64,000 nt of DNA. Source: a bacterium. Lineage in GTDB: Bacteria > SAR324 > XYD2-FULL-50-16. Every line of letters starts with the position of its first letter. The stretch's first letter is position 1. A program made the translations under genes and the position numbers. Where the stretch lies: contig JAHJTV010000018.1 in NCBI GenBank assembly GCA_018829445.1, forward strand, positions 62,001-126,000, given 5' to 3'. A model generated the notes under the pieces. It ran no database searches, was not told the origin of the DNA, and saw only the letters and a program-made list of their open reading frames with translations. Positions 17,660-26,121 of the stretch are shown here, one piece after another.

Positions 17660-18139
17660 TTATGCTTCATCCACATCAAATTTATATCCCTCTTGTTTGA
17701 CTGTTAATACGGGATATGGAGAGTATCGCACCACTTTTTCCGCAACGCTTCCCATCAATATGTGCTTGATGCCGGTATGCCCGTGGGTTCCCATGATAAT
17801 AATATCCATGGTATTCTCCTTGGCATAGTGAATAATCTCCGTAAAGGGATCTCCCTTGACATTGACAAGTTTGGCTTCAACCTCAGGATCTGCTACTGAT
17901 TCCCAGAAAGCACGTAATTGGTCTTCAGCTCGTTTACTCGATTCAACGACCAGCTTTTGATGAAGTTCCGGTGAAAAATAACCGTAATCGTTTAAGACCG
18001 CCAGGGGTTCTGTGGCGGTTACCAGAAGTAAGGTCAGGTGTGCTTTAAATTGTTTTGCAAAATTTACAGCGTATTTGGCTGCATCTACAGACGATTCGGA
18101 GCAGTCTGTCGGAACCAGGATGTTCTTAACCGTAATCAT
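17660..18139 (-). CDS. Universal stress protein, UspA family
   Basis: 159 residues from ATG 18139, which has AAGGGGG upstream; an in-frame extension to 18178 adds 13 unconserved residues. VKNILVPTDCSESSVDAAKYAV is the canonical N-terminal strand and helix. MGTHGHTGIKHILMGSVAEKVV carries the G-2x-G-9x-G(S/A) nucleotide-binding motif, so this is an ATP-binding type Usp. It is a cytoplasmic stress-associated protein that commonly dimerises. Divergent from the CFA synthase gene with about 310 bases between them. Confidence 0.92.
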   Translation of the reverse strand: MITVKNILVPTDCSESSVDAAKYAVNFAKQFKAHLTLLLVTATEPLAVLNDYGYFSPELHQKLVVESSKRAEDQLRAFWESVADPEVEAKLVNVKGDPFTEIIHYAKENTMDIIIMGTHGHTGIKHILMGSVAEKVVRYSPYPVLTVKQEGYKFDVDEA

Positions 18140-18451
18140 AATGCCCCCTTGGAAAAGGATTGGAAGGAAAAAACTCAACTTTTCCCTTCAATGTCAAACC
18201 GCAAAAATTATAATGAGTTACAAGATCAGATTTTCTTTTTGTTCGTGTTTATTATACATAAGCCCAAAAAAAATGACAATGGAGCAATCCTTTTCAGGTT
18301 ACTGTCCGGGTTAAACAGACTCCTTGACCTCTTTTCAAGTTCATATTATACTATTTCCGGTTTCTTAATAATTGATAACATAGGTTTTTTTTGCAATCCA
18401 TATTAATTCTCATTCCTCAATAAATATTAAAGCTTTTGGGAGTTTGTTATC
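18140..18451. other. Divergent promoter region between uspA and cfa
   Basis: 312 bases, clearly AT-rich and without a coding frame that resembles anything. It must hold the promoters of the two divergent genes. I cannot single out reliable -35/-10 boxes. The cfa ribosome-binding site is probably GGGAG, about 9 bases before ATG 18452. Confidence 0.45.
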
Positions 18452-19579
18452 ATGGCGATTAATAATTTTAAGGAAAATGTTGTCGGAATACTGGGAAAAG
18501 CCGGGATTTCCGTCGGAGGGAAGAATTCGTGGGATTTGAAGATCAAAAATGAAAAATTCTACGAACGTATTTTAATGGAAGGATCATTAGGAGCCGGAGA
18601 ATCCTATATGGATGGTTGGTGGGATTCGGACAAGCTGGACCAGTTTTTTGAACGCATTTTTCGATACGGTATAGAAAAGTATGCCAGGGAGAATTGGAGG
18701 ATCATCTGGCATCATGTAAAATCGCGACTATTCAATATGCAGAGTAGAAGTCGTGTCTATAAGGTGGGAGAAGAGCATTACGATGTTGGAAATGATCTCT
18801 ACAAAGCCATGCTGGATAGACGTATGCTCTATACCTGCGGTTATTGGAAAAACGCTAAAACTTTGGATGAAGCCCAGGAAGCCAAGTTGGAACTGGTTTG
18901 TCAGAAGATCGGTCTTGAACCCGGAATGACCGTTCTTGAATTTGGTTGCGGCTTTGCATCCTTTGCCAAGTATGCTGCAGAAAAATATGGCGCAAAAGTC
19001 ACCGGGTTGACCGTGTCCAAGGAGCAAGTTAAACTGGGACAGGAACTTTGTAAAGGACTACCTGTCGATATCCGCCTGGAGGATTACCGAAATATAAAAG
19101 GAAAATTCGACAGGGTAATATCAATAGGAGTTCTCGAACATGTAGGGTATAAGAATTACCATACCTATATGAAGCAGGTTGACAGGACTTTGAAGGATGA
19201 CGGAATTGCCTTTATCCATACCATTGGCGGAAACCAGAGCAAAACAGCTACCAATGCCTGGTCGGATAAATATATTTTCCCGAACGGGATGATCCCTTCA
19301 ATTGCTCAAATTGGCAAGGCAATGGAGGGACTTTTTATTATGGAAGACTGGCACAATTTCGGGGAGGACTACGATAAAACGCTGATGGCATGGTACGAAA
19401 ATTTTGAAAAAGCCTGGCCTAGATTGAAGAAGAATTACAGTAACCGCTTTTATCGCATGTGGCGCTTCTATTTACTGAGCTCCGCCGCGGGATTCCGCTG
19501 TCGCGATCTCCAACTATGGCAGATTGTAATGACTAAAGCGAAGACTCGCAGAACACAACCAATCTGCCGAATCTCGTGA
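18452..19579 (+). CDS. cfa: Cyclopropane-fatty-acyl-phospholipid synthase
   Basis: 375 residues, close to E. coli Cfa (382). AGESYMDGWWDSDKLDQFF (49-67) is the conserved N-terminal element. HYDVGNDLYKAMLDRRMLYTCGYW (109-132) is the family signature. VLEFGCGFAS (161-170) is the SAM-binding motif I and SIGVLEHVGYKNYHTY (224-239) holds the active-site Glu230. HNFGEDYDKTLMAWYENFEKAW near the end is also standard. The enzyme transfers a methylene from SAM to cis double bonds of membrane phospholipid acyl chains at the inner membrane. It heads a plus-strand run with a flavoprotein reductase and acetoacetyl-CoA synthetase. Confidence 0.94.
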   Translation: MAINNFKENVVGILGKAGISVGGKNSWDLKIKNEKFYERILMEGSLGAGESYMDGWWDSDKLDQFFERIFRYGIEKYARENWRIIWHHVKSRLFNMQSRSRVYKVGEEHYDVGNDLYKAMLDRRMLYTCGYWKNAKTLDEAQEAKLELVCQKIGLEPGMTVLEFGCGFASFAKYAAEKYGAKVTGLTVSKEQVKLGQELCKGLPVDIRLEDYRNIKGKFDRVISIGVLEHVGYKNYHTYMKQVDRTLKDDGIAFIHTIGGNQSKTATNAWSDKYIFPNGMIPSIAQIGKAMEGLFIMEDWHNFGEDYDKTLMAWYENFEKAWPRLKKNYSNRFYRMWRFYLLSSAAGFRCRDLQLWQIVMTKAKTRRTQPICRIS

Positions 19580-19635
19580 AGTCATCTATTGGGCAGTATT
19601 AAAGTGTACAAAAAATATATTATCAACTTTTTGTC

Positions 19636-20601
19636 ATGCTAGAATCGGAAGCTATTATTGTCGGAGCTGGACCAGCCGGATCAACCTGCGCCTGGAAATT
19701 AAGGCAGATGGGAATAGAGGTTATTCTCTTGGACAAGCAGATGTTTCCGAGGTTAAAGCCGTGCGCAGGCTGGATCACGCCCAAAGTCCTGAAGGATTTA
19801 AATATCACGGCGCAGACCTATTGCCACAGTTTAACCTATTTTGACAGGTTGTATTTCCACTTTAAAGGTTTCAAAATCCCTGTTCCCACAAAACAATTTG
19901 CTATTCGTCGTTATGAACTGGATAACTGGTTAGTGCAACGTTCCGGGGTAAGCCTTTATCAACACCAGGTGAACACCATTGAACGACAAAACGGAGCCTA
20001 TGTGCTGGATGGCAAGTTTAAATGCCGTTATCTTGTGGGAGCTGGAGGGACTGGCTGTCGCGTTTATCATGAACTCTTCAAAACCGCCAATCCAAGAGCA
20101 AAGGAGCGGATGATCACCACCTTGGAGGAGGAATTTCAATATCCGATTTATGACCACCGCTGTTATCTCTGGTACTTCGACAATGGACTTCCCGGCTATT
20201 CCTGGTATGTCCCCAAAAACGGCGGTTTTGTGAATATGGGTGTTGGCGGAAAAATAATGGGTTTGAAGAGAAGGAAAGAAACCATCCGCTTCCACTGGAA
20301 TCTGCTTACTAAAAAACTGGAAAACCTGGGATTGATTAAGAACCACTCATACAATCCAAAGGGACACAATTACTACCTGCGCAGTAATGTTACTACATTC
20401 AGGGTCGATAACAGCTTTCTGATAGGTGATGCCGCCGGTCTGGCAACCTTTGACATGGGAGAGGGCATCGGTCCTGCAGTTCAAAGTGGGATACTGGCAG
20501 CCGAATCAATTGTACACAATGTTCCCTATTCTCTCAAATCTATTGGGAAATACAGCTTTGTCAATTTACTCTTTCCCGGACGCAATTATTTGAAGAACTA
20601 A
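19636..20601 (+). CDS. Geranylgeranyl-reductase-family FAD-dependent oxidoreductase
   Basis: 321 residues. IIVGAGPAGSTCAWKLRQMG (7-26) is the FAD Rossmann motif, and FPRLKPCAGWITP (37-49) matches the P-x-x-K-x-C-x-G signature of the GGR/NAD(P)-FAD oxidoreductase family. FLIGDAAGLATFDMGEGIGPA is the distal FAD contact with the G-D motif. Members reduce isoprenoid double bonds of (bacterio)chlorophyll side chains, menaquinones or archaeal-type lipids; many bacterial members are uncharacterised. It starts 56 bases after cfa, so joint action on membrane lipids is a reasonable inference. No strong Shine-Dalgarno precedes ATG 19636. Confidence 0.82.
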   Translation: MLESEAIIVGAGPAGSTCAWKLRQMGIEVILLDKQMFPRLKPCAGWITPKVLKDLNITAQTYCHSLTYFDRLYFHFKGFKIPVPTKQFAIRRYELDNWLVQRSGVSLYQHQVNTIERQNGAYVLDGKFKCRYLVGAGGTGCRVYHELFKTANPRAKERMITTLEEEFQYPIYDHRCYLWYFDNGLPGYSWYVPKNGGFVNMGVGGKIMGLKRRKETIRFHWNLLTKKLENLGLIKNHSYNPKGHNYYLRSNVTTFRVDNSFLIGDAAGLATFDMGEGIGPAVQSGILAAESIVHNVPYSLKSIGKYSFVNLLFPGRNYLKN

Positions 20602-20692
20602 TTGATAAAAAGAGAAAAGCTTGCTAATGCTTTCTAAACGACTGACTGCTCATTCGGATTATCCGTAACAATAATTCTCAGGGAGATCACTC

Positions 20693-22648
20693 ATGACCAA
20701 ACTACTATGGACACCCAGCGAAGAACAGATCAGCAGGTCGAACATGATGCGGTTTATGAAGCTGGTAAATGAAAGGCACAACCTGAATTTTAAGGATTAC
20801 CCGGGACTTTACCAGTGGTCAGTTGACAATATTGCCGATTTTTGGAGATTGATGTGGGAATTTGCAGAGGTAAAACACTCCAAGTCTTATGACAGGGTTG
20901 TTGACGATTTGGATAAAATGCCCGGTGCAAAATGGTTTCCGGGTGCAAAACTGAATTTTGCCGAGAACCTGTTGCGTTATAGAGATGATCAACCGGCTTT
21001 GATATTCAAGAGTGAAAGCCAACCGACAACGAGGTTGACCTATGGGGAATTAAATAACGAAGTGGCAAGGGTAGCAAAAGCGTTAAAGGATTCCGGGGTA
21101 AACATCGGTGACAGGGTTGTCGGGTTTATGCCTAATATGCCACAAACCATCATTGCCATGCTGGCAGCAGTCAGCATCGGAGCAACCTGGTCTTCCTGTT
21201 CACCCGATTTTGGTATTAAGGGCGTTTTAGACCGATTTGGACAGATCAGGCCCAAAGTTTTATTCACCGCAAACGGATACTTTTTCAAGGGAAAAGAGAT
21301 TGATTCACTGGAACGGATTTCCGATATTCTGAAAGATCTTCCCTCCATCAAAAGAGTGGTAGTAGTACCCTACACTCGCCAATCGGCTGACATTTCCAAT
21401 ATTCCCAATGCGGTTCATTACAAAGAGTTTGCGGGTGACAAAACCGATCTGGAAGTAGAATTTGAACAACTTCCCTTTGAACACCCCCTGTATATCATGT
21501 ATTCGTCAGGTACAACCGGTCTGCCCAAATGTATGGTTCAGAGTTCGGGTGGTATCTTGATACATCAGATGAAAGAATTGATGCTCCACACGGATCTGAA
21601 GAGAGACGATACCATTTTCTACTTTACGACCTGCGGCTGGATGATGTGGAACTGGTTGACCTGTTCTTTATCGGTGGGAGCGACTCTTGTGCTGTTTGAT
21701 GGCAATCCTTTTCACCCTCATCCAGGGGCATTGTGGGAAATGGCTCAAGATGAAAAGATCACCGTTTTTGGTACCAGCGCCGGGTATATCAGTGCTTTAA
21801 TGAGTTCAGGCATCAGCCCCAAGGATGAATATGATCTGTCACCATTGAGAGCCGTGTTATCCACGGGATCTCCCCTGTCGGTTGAGGGATTTGAGTTTGT
21901 TTATAATAGTATTAAATCGGAACTGCAGCTGGCTTCTATTTCCGGTGGGACTGATCTAAACGGCTGTTTTGCCCTGGGAAATCCTATTGGGCCAGTTTAC
22001 ACCGGGGAACTTCAATGCAGAGGCCTGGCCATGAAAGTTGAAGCATATAATGACCAGGGTGAGCCGGTTATCAACCAGCAAGGGGAACTGGTATGTTCGG
22101 CTCCATTCCCATCGATGCCAATCTATTTCTGGGATGATATTGACGGGAAAAAATATCATAATGCCTATTTTTCCATATATCCCAATGTATGGCGGCATGG
22201 AGATTTTATTGAGATTAATGACAGGGGAGGAGTTACTATTTTCGGCAGATCAGACGCAACCCTCAATCCAGGCGGTGTTAGAATCGGAACCGCTGAAATA
22301 TACCGTCAAGTTGAACAATTCAAGGAGATCGCCGACAGCGTTATTGTCGGACAGAACTGGAAGAATGATGTGAGGGTGATATTATTTGTGCAACTGGTGG
22401 AAGGAGCGGAGTTGACTGATGATCTGGTCAATCGGATCAAGCAGACGATAAAAACCAACGCCTCTCCCAGGCATGTCCCGGCCAAGATACTGGCGGTTCC
22501 CGATATACCCTACACCCTGAACATGAAAAAAGTGGAATTGGCAGTCAAGAAAGCAATTGAAGGAAAACCAATTTTAAACAAAGACGCCTTGAAGAATCCG
22601 GAATCTCTGGATTATTATGAATCTCTGAAAGAGGTTCGCGTTGATTAG
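20693..22648 (+). CDS. aacS: Acetoacetyl-CoA synthetase (acetoacetate-CoA ligase)
   Basis: 651 residues, the usual length for AacS. AGGGAG lies 8 bases before the ATG. The N-terminal segment (YPGLYQWSVDNIADFWRLMW) is typical of the ACS/AACS group. YIMYSSGTTGLPKCMVQSSG is the AMP-binding P-loop-like motif. SISGGTDLNGCFA is the A5 region and FGRSDATLNPGGVRIGTAEIYR the A7/A8 hinge. NMKKVELAVKK contains the C-terminal Lys. The enzyme activates acetoacetate with ATP and CoA in the cytosol, feeding ketone-body or PHB carbon into acetyl-CoA or lipid synthesis. A hairpin terminator follows. Confidence 0.94.
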   Translation: MTKLLWTPSEEQISRSNMMRFMKLVNERHNLNFKDYPGLYQWSVDNIADFWRLMWEFAEVKHSKSYDRVVDDLDKMPGAKWFPGAKLNFAENLLRYRDDQPALIFKSESQPTTRLTYGELNNEVARVAKALKDSGVNIGDRVVGFMPNMPQTIIAMLAAVSIGATWSSCSPDFGIKGVLDRFGQIRPKVLFTANGYFFKGKEIDSLERISDILKDLPSIKRVVVVPYTRQSADISNIPNAVHYKEFAGDKTDLEVEFEQLPFEHPLYIMYSSGTTGLPKCMVQSSGGILIHQMKELMLHTDLKRDDTIFYFTTCGWMMWNWLTCSLSVGATLVLFDGNPFHPHPGALWEMAQDEKITVFGTSAGYISALMSSGISPKDEYDLSPLRAVLSTGSPLSVEGFEFVYNSIKSELQLASISGGTDLNGCFALGNPIGPVYTGELQCRGLAMKVEAYNDQGEPVINQQGELVCSAPFPSMPIYFWDDIDGKKYHNAYFSIYPNVWRHGDFIEINDRGGVTIFGRSDATLNPGGVRIGTAEIYRQVEQFKEIADSVIVGQNWKNDVRVILFVQLVEGAELTDDLVNRIKQTIKTNASPRHVPAKILAVPDIPYTLNMKKVELAVKKAIEGKPILNKDALKNPESLDYYESLKEVRVD

Positions 22649-22676
22649 AGGCTTTTTGTTTATAGTCTGAGTAACG

Positions 22677-22709
22677 GTGGCAGGGGGCTAGCTGAAATCA
22701 CCCTGCCAC
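22677..22709 (+). terminator. Intrinsic terminator between convergent aacS and livJ
   Basis: GTGGCAGGG (22677-22685) pairs perfectly with CCCTGCCAC (22701-22709) over a 15-base loop and is followed by TTGTTTTA. It lies 29 bases after the aacS stop. There is no U-tract on the opposite strand, so it mainly serves aacS. Confidence 0.7.
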
Positions 22710-22738
22710 TTGTTTTAGACCAATTATATTAAGGGATA

Positions 22739-23944
22739 TCAGTCTTGAGGTGTGATCGGCTCTTTAATGGGACTGACGATGATGAACCTGTTGTTTTGAG
22801 CGTCCGCCTGAACCACAAGAGATGAAAAATAACCGACATGGCGACTCGGTGTAAAGGTTATATTGGGGCACATGCCGCCTACATCCAGGTTTGTGACCTT
22901 CTCAAGGCCGCTGATAAAAGTCTCTGGAGTCAGGTTTGGTCCTGCAAGCTTTAAACCTTCAACCATGGCGGCAAAATAGGTCCAAGATCCGAAAAACAAG
23001 GGAGCAGGGTAAGGTGATTGAGAAACTTTTTCGAACACACCATATTTCTTTAGTATTTCTCTTGTTCTTTCAGGAGTATCCTCCCAGGGAACATAAGGTG
23101 TTACAGCCATATACCCATCGGCCAGTTTCCCGAGAATTGGAAAGATCTGGCGATATGCGGTTGTATTCGGACCGATAACGTTAACATTCCATCCCATCTG
23201 GGTTTTCGCCTTCATGATGGCACCTGTTTGAGGCAGGTAGGTCCAGGCGATGATCCAATCAACATTTGCATCCTTCATGATTCGCATTTGGGCTGAAAGA
23301 TCGATGGTTCCGATTTTATAAGGCGCCTCCGCGGCAATGACGGCTCCCAAATGTTTGGCTGCGGCTTTTACTCCGTCGAGACCATCGATGCCATAATCAT
23401 CATCCTGGTAAATAACCCCGACCCGTGCTTTTGCATCTTTTTCCCTGAGGATGAATTCCATTGCCCGCGATCCCATATTGTACTGAGTGGCAAAAGGGAC
23501 AAATACCCACTTGTTGCCCGGATTATAAAATCTTCTGTTGGCGCCATGGGGCATTAAAACCGATTCGTTTTCTTCACTCAGGGGAATGATGGCACTTGAA
23601 CCGGCACTTCCCAGATTAAAACCGATGGCAAATACCTCGTCCTTATAAATCACCTTTCTGGCTGCAGCCAGGGTGGTATTGGGCATGATACCGTTGTCCT
23701 CAATAATTAAATTGATTTTCCTGCCATGAACCCCACCCTGATCATTAACATAATTTATATATGTTTGTGCTCCCAAGGCTAATGCAGGACCTGCATATTT
23801 ACCGGGACCTGAAAAATCCACCAGGCAGGCAATTTTGATTTCATCGTCCGTTACTCCCCGTACTTCTCCTGCGGACAAGTTGCTGATAAATAAACAGGTT
23901 AGGATTGCAGAAAACAGGCACATAAAAATAGTTTTTCCCTTCAT
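22739..23944 (-). CDS. livJ: Branched-chain-amino-acid-type ABC transporter substrate-binding protein
   Basis: 401 residues from ATG 23944, which has GGAGGAG upstream. An in-frame extension to 24097 would place 51 residues before the signal peptide (MKGKTIFMCLFSAILTCLF, cleaved near LSA). GVTDDEIKIACLVDFSGPGKYAG starts the peripla_BP_6 domain; INYVNDQGGVHGRKINLIIEDNG is the family signature. VGVIYQDDDYGIDGLDGVKAA and WIIAWTYLPQTGAIMKAKTQMG complete the two lobes. It delivers the ligand to LivHM in the inner membrane. It is the last gene of the liv operon, 206 bases after livM. The ligand could be amino acids, or carboxylates given the acyl-CoA ligase in the operon. Confidence 0.9.
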   Translation of the reverse strand: MKGKTIFMCLFSAILTCLFISNLSAGEVRGVTDDEIKIACLVDFSGPGKYAGPALALGAQTYINYVNDQGGVHGRKINLIIEDNGIMPNTTLAAARKVIYKDEVFAIGFNLGSAGSSAIIPLSEENESVLMPHGANRRFYNPGNKWVFVPFATQYNMGSRAMEFILREKDAKARVGVIYQDDDYGIDGLDGVKAAAKHLGAVIAAEAPYKIGTIDLSAQMRIMKDANVDWIIAWTYLPQTGAIMKAKTQMGWNVNVIGPNTTAYRQIFPILGKLADGYMAVTPYVPWEDTPERTREILKKYGVFEKVSQSPYPAPLFFGSWTYFAAMVEGLKLAGPNLTPETFISGLEKVTNLDVGGMCPNITFTPSRHVGYFSSLVVQADAQNNRFIIVSPIKEPITPQD

Positions 23945-24149
23945 GGCACTCCTCCATTTTTTGGATTGAATTTGGGTGTAGGGATTTGCATCATGTCCGT
24001 CACCGGAATTCAATCCATATTTGCACAAAATTGGAAATCTTTTAAGATTTCCTGATGGTGAAGATGTAAAACAGAAAAGCCAAAACATTCCGGCCAATGG
24101 TTATAAACCTGTTACCAAATCACAAGCGCAAGCAGAACCAAAAACACTA

Positions 24150-25187
24150 TTAATACTTAAATGGCCAGGTTTTCCAATAGACCTTAATCCGCTGGTAAAT
24201 CCCATACAATCCTCTCGGTTCAAAAAGTAAGGTTGCGATGATCACCAGCCCAAAAATACCCAGCTTGAAATCCACGATAAAGCCGCTCAAAGCCGGATAT
24301 GACCCCTTCAATACATCTATAAAATAAGTAATAATATGCGGAATTCCTGTAATCAGAATAGCTCCAAGAACTGACCCTAAAACTGTACCCAACCCTCCTA
24401 CAATTATCATGGCAATTGCCGAAATGGTCAATGAAATATCAAAACTGCCCGGGACAATCCAGCGATTAAAGTGTGCTGCCAGACACCCTGCCAAGCCTGC
24501 ATAGAAAGCACTTAACGCAAAAGCCATCACCTTATATTTGGTAGTAGATATCCCCATGGCTTCAGCCGCAACATCCCTGTCCCTGATGGCAAGAAAACTC
24601 CTTCCAATCTTACTGCGAACAAGATTGTTGGTCACCACAACAGCACCGAAAGCCAGGGAAACATATAAATAAAAATATTGTAGTTGTGATTTGATTGTCC
24701 AATTAAAAATGGAAATCTGTTTTATTGCCATTCCTAGGTCACCCTGAGTAAAATCCCAATGCTGTAAAATATATTCTATCACAAATCCAAACGCCAAAGT
24801 GCCCAAGGCCAGATACAAACCTTTTAAACGCAACGAGGGAATTCCGATAATCAACCCAAGGGACGCAGCGATCAATCCGGATAGAGGCAGAGACACCAGG
24901 AAAGGGAGTCCCAGTTTGCCGGTGATAATTCCGGACGAATACGCTCCAATTGCTACAAAAGCGCCATGGGCAAGCGACAATTGACCCGTATAACCAATCA
25001 GAAGATTTAATCCCAAGGCACCAATAATGGCGATGCTCATTTCATTGAGTATGCTCAGCTGATATCTGGTAAGAAACAGCGGAACAACGATCAGCATCAG
25101 AACCAGTATCATCAGCCAAGTCTTCTGCCCCTGGTTTTGCAGGAGAGCCATGTCTTCCCTGTAACTCACTTTAAAATTTCTGCCCAT
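24150..25187 (-). CDS. livM: Branched-chain amino acid ABC transporter permease LivM
   Basis: 345 residues, ATG preceded by AAGGAGAT. Around eight to ten membrane helices. LNEMSIAIIGALGLNLLIGYTGQLSLAHGAFVAIGAYSSGI is the unmistakable LivM N-terminal region. FLAIRDRDVAAEAMGISTTKYKVMAFALSAFYAGLAG is the EAA-like cytoplasmic loop contacting the ATPase. GGLGTVLGSVLGAILITGIPHII is the conserved C-terminal segment. Inner-membrane subunit, partner of LivH. Only 15 bases separate it from livH upstream, so they are cotranscribed. Confidence 0.93.
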   Translation of the reverse strand: MGRNFKVSYREDMALLQNQGQKTWLMILVLMLIVVPLFLTRYQLSILNEMSIAIIGALGLNLLIGYTGQLSLAHGAFVAIGAYSSGIITGKLGLPFLVSLPLSGLIAASLGLIIGIPSLRLKGLYLALGTLAFGFVIEYILQHWDFTQGDLGMAIKQISIFNWTIKSQLQYFYLYVSLAFGAVVVTNNLVRSKIGRSFLAIRDRDVAAEAMGISTTKYKVMAFALSAFYAGLAGCLAAHFNRWIVPGSFDISLTISAIAMIIVGGLGTVLGSVLGAILITGIPHIITYFIDVLKGSYPALSGFIVDFKLGIFGLVIIATLLFEPRGLYGIYQRIKVYWKTWPFKY

Positions 25188-25202
25188 CCGGGATCTCCTT
25201 TT

Positions 25203-26102
25203 TTAAACTCGCTCCACCTCTTTTTTGCCAAAAATACCGTGGGGTCGAATCATCAACACCAGAATCATGATCACAAACGCTGTCACATCCTTGACATCTC
25301 CAAAGTGAAAACCGCCGATCTCCAGTCCGGTTAAAAAACTGGCAGCCAGACTCTCAATCAATCCGACAATAATTCCACCAATGATAGCGCCCCCGATGCT
25401 TTGCATTCCACCCAGAATGGCAGCCGACATCGCTTTGATGCCAACATGACTCATACCGGCATGAACAAAACTCTGCTCAGCCAGAAATATTCCGGCGACA
25501 CTGGCAACAAAAGCGCCCAATATCCAGGCGAACATCCGCATTTTTTTTACATTGATCCCCATTAACCCTGCCGTGTCGGAGTCCTCAGCAGTTCCCATCA
25601 ACGCAATTCCCAGCATGGATCTTTTAAAAAACAGGATAAAAAATCCGAAGAGAAAGACTGATACGATTATGGTAGCAACCGAAGCTTGGGAGAATACCAT
25701 TCCTCCCGCCACCAGGGTTTTCCCAATAAAGGGAGATTGGATGGCATACGTATCATGCCCCCAGATTAAACCGCTGAGGGCAACCAGGATACTGGCCAAC
25801 CCGATTGTTACGAGAATGGTTGAATGGATGGGTTGGCCTACCAATTTTCTGAACAGGAGAAGGTCAATGAGAGCTCCCGTTACACTGCCGATACCAATCG
25901 CAGCCAAAAACGCCAGAATATAAGGAATGCCGAGTTTAGTTGCAAAATAATAGCAAACAAAAGCTCCGATCATGCAGAGTTCGCCCTGCGCGAAATTGAG
26001 AATTCCCGTGGATTTAAAAATTAAAACAAAACCAAGGGCTACCAATGCGTATATGGACCCCATGGACAATCCACTAAACAGAATATCAATCGCTCTTTCC
26101 AT
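25203..26102 (-). CDS. livH: Branched-chain amino acid ABC transporter permease LivH
   Basis: 299 residues from ATG 26102, with AGGAAAAA upstream. A longer frame to 26171 overlaps the preceding gene and adds only charged residues. ILFSGLSMGSIYALVALGFVLIFKSTGILNFAQGELCMIGAF is the textbook LivH start. GTAEDSDTAGLMGINVKKMRMFAWILGAFVASVAGIFLA is the EAA loop. GGMQSIGGAIIGGIIVGLIESL closes the family pattern. About eight membrane helices. Nineteen bases after the acyl-CoA ligase stop. Confidence 0.93.
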   Translation of the reverse strand: MERAIDILFSGLSMGSIYALVALGFVLIFKSTGILNFAQGELCMIGAFVCYYFATKLGIPYILAFLAAIGIGSVTGALIDLLLFRKLVGQPIHSTILVTIGLASILVALSGLIWGHDTYAIQSPFIGKTLVAGGMVFSQASVATIIVSVFLFGFFILFFKRSMLGIALMGTAEDSDTAGLMGINVKKMRMFAWILGAFVASVAGIFLAEQSFVHAGMSHVGIKAMSAAILGGMQSIGGAIIGGIIVGLIESLAASFLTGLEIGGFHFGDVKDVTAFVIMILVLMIRPHGIFGKKEVERV

Positions 26103-26121
26103 TTTTTCCTTTTTTTCAGCC

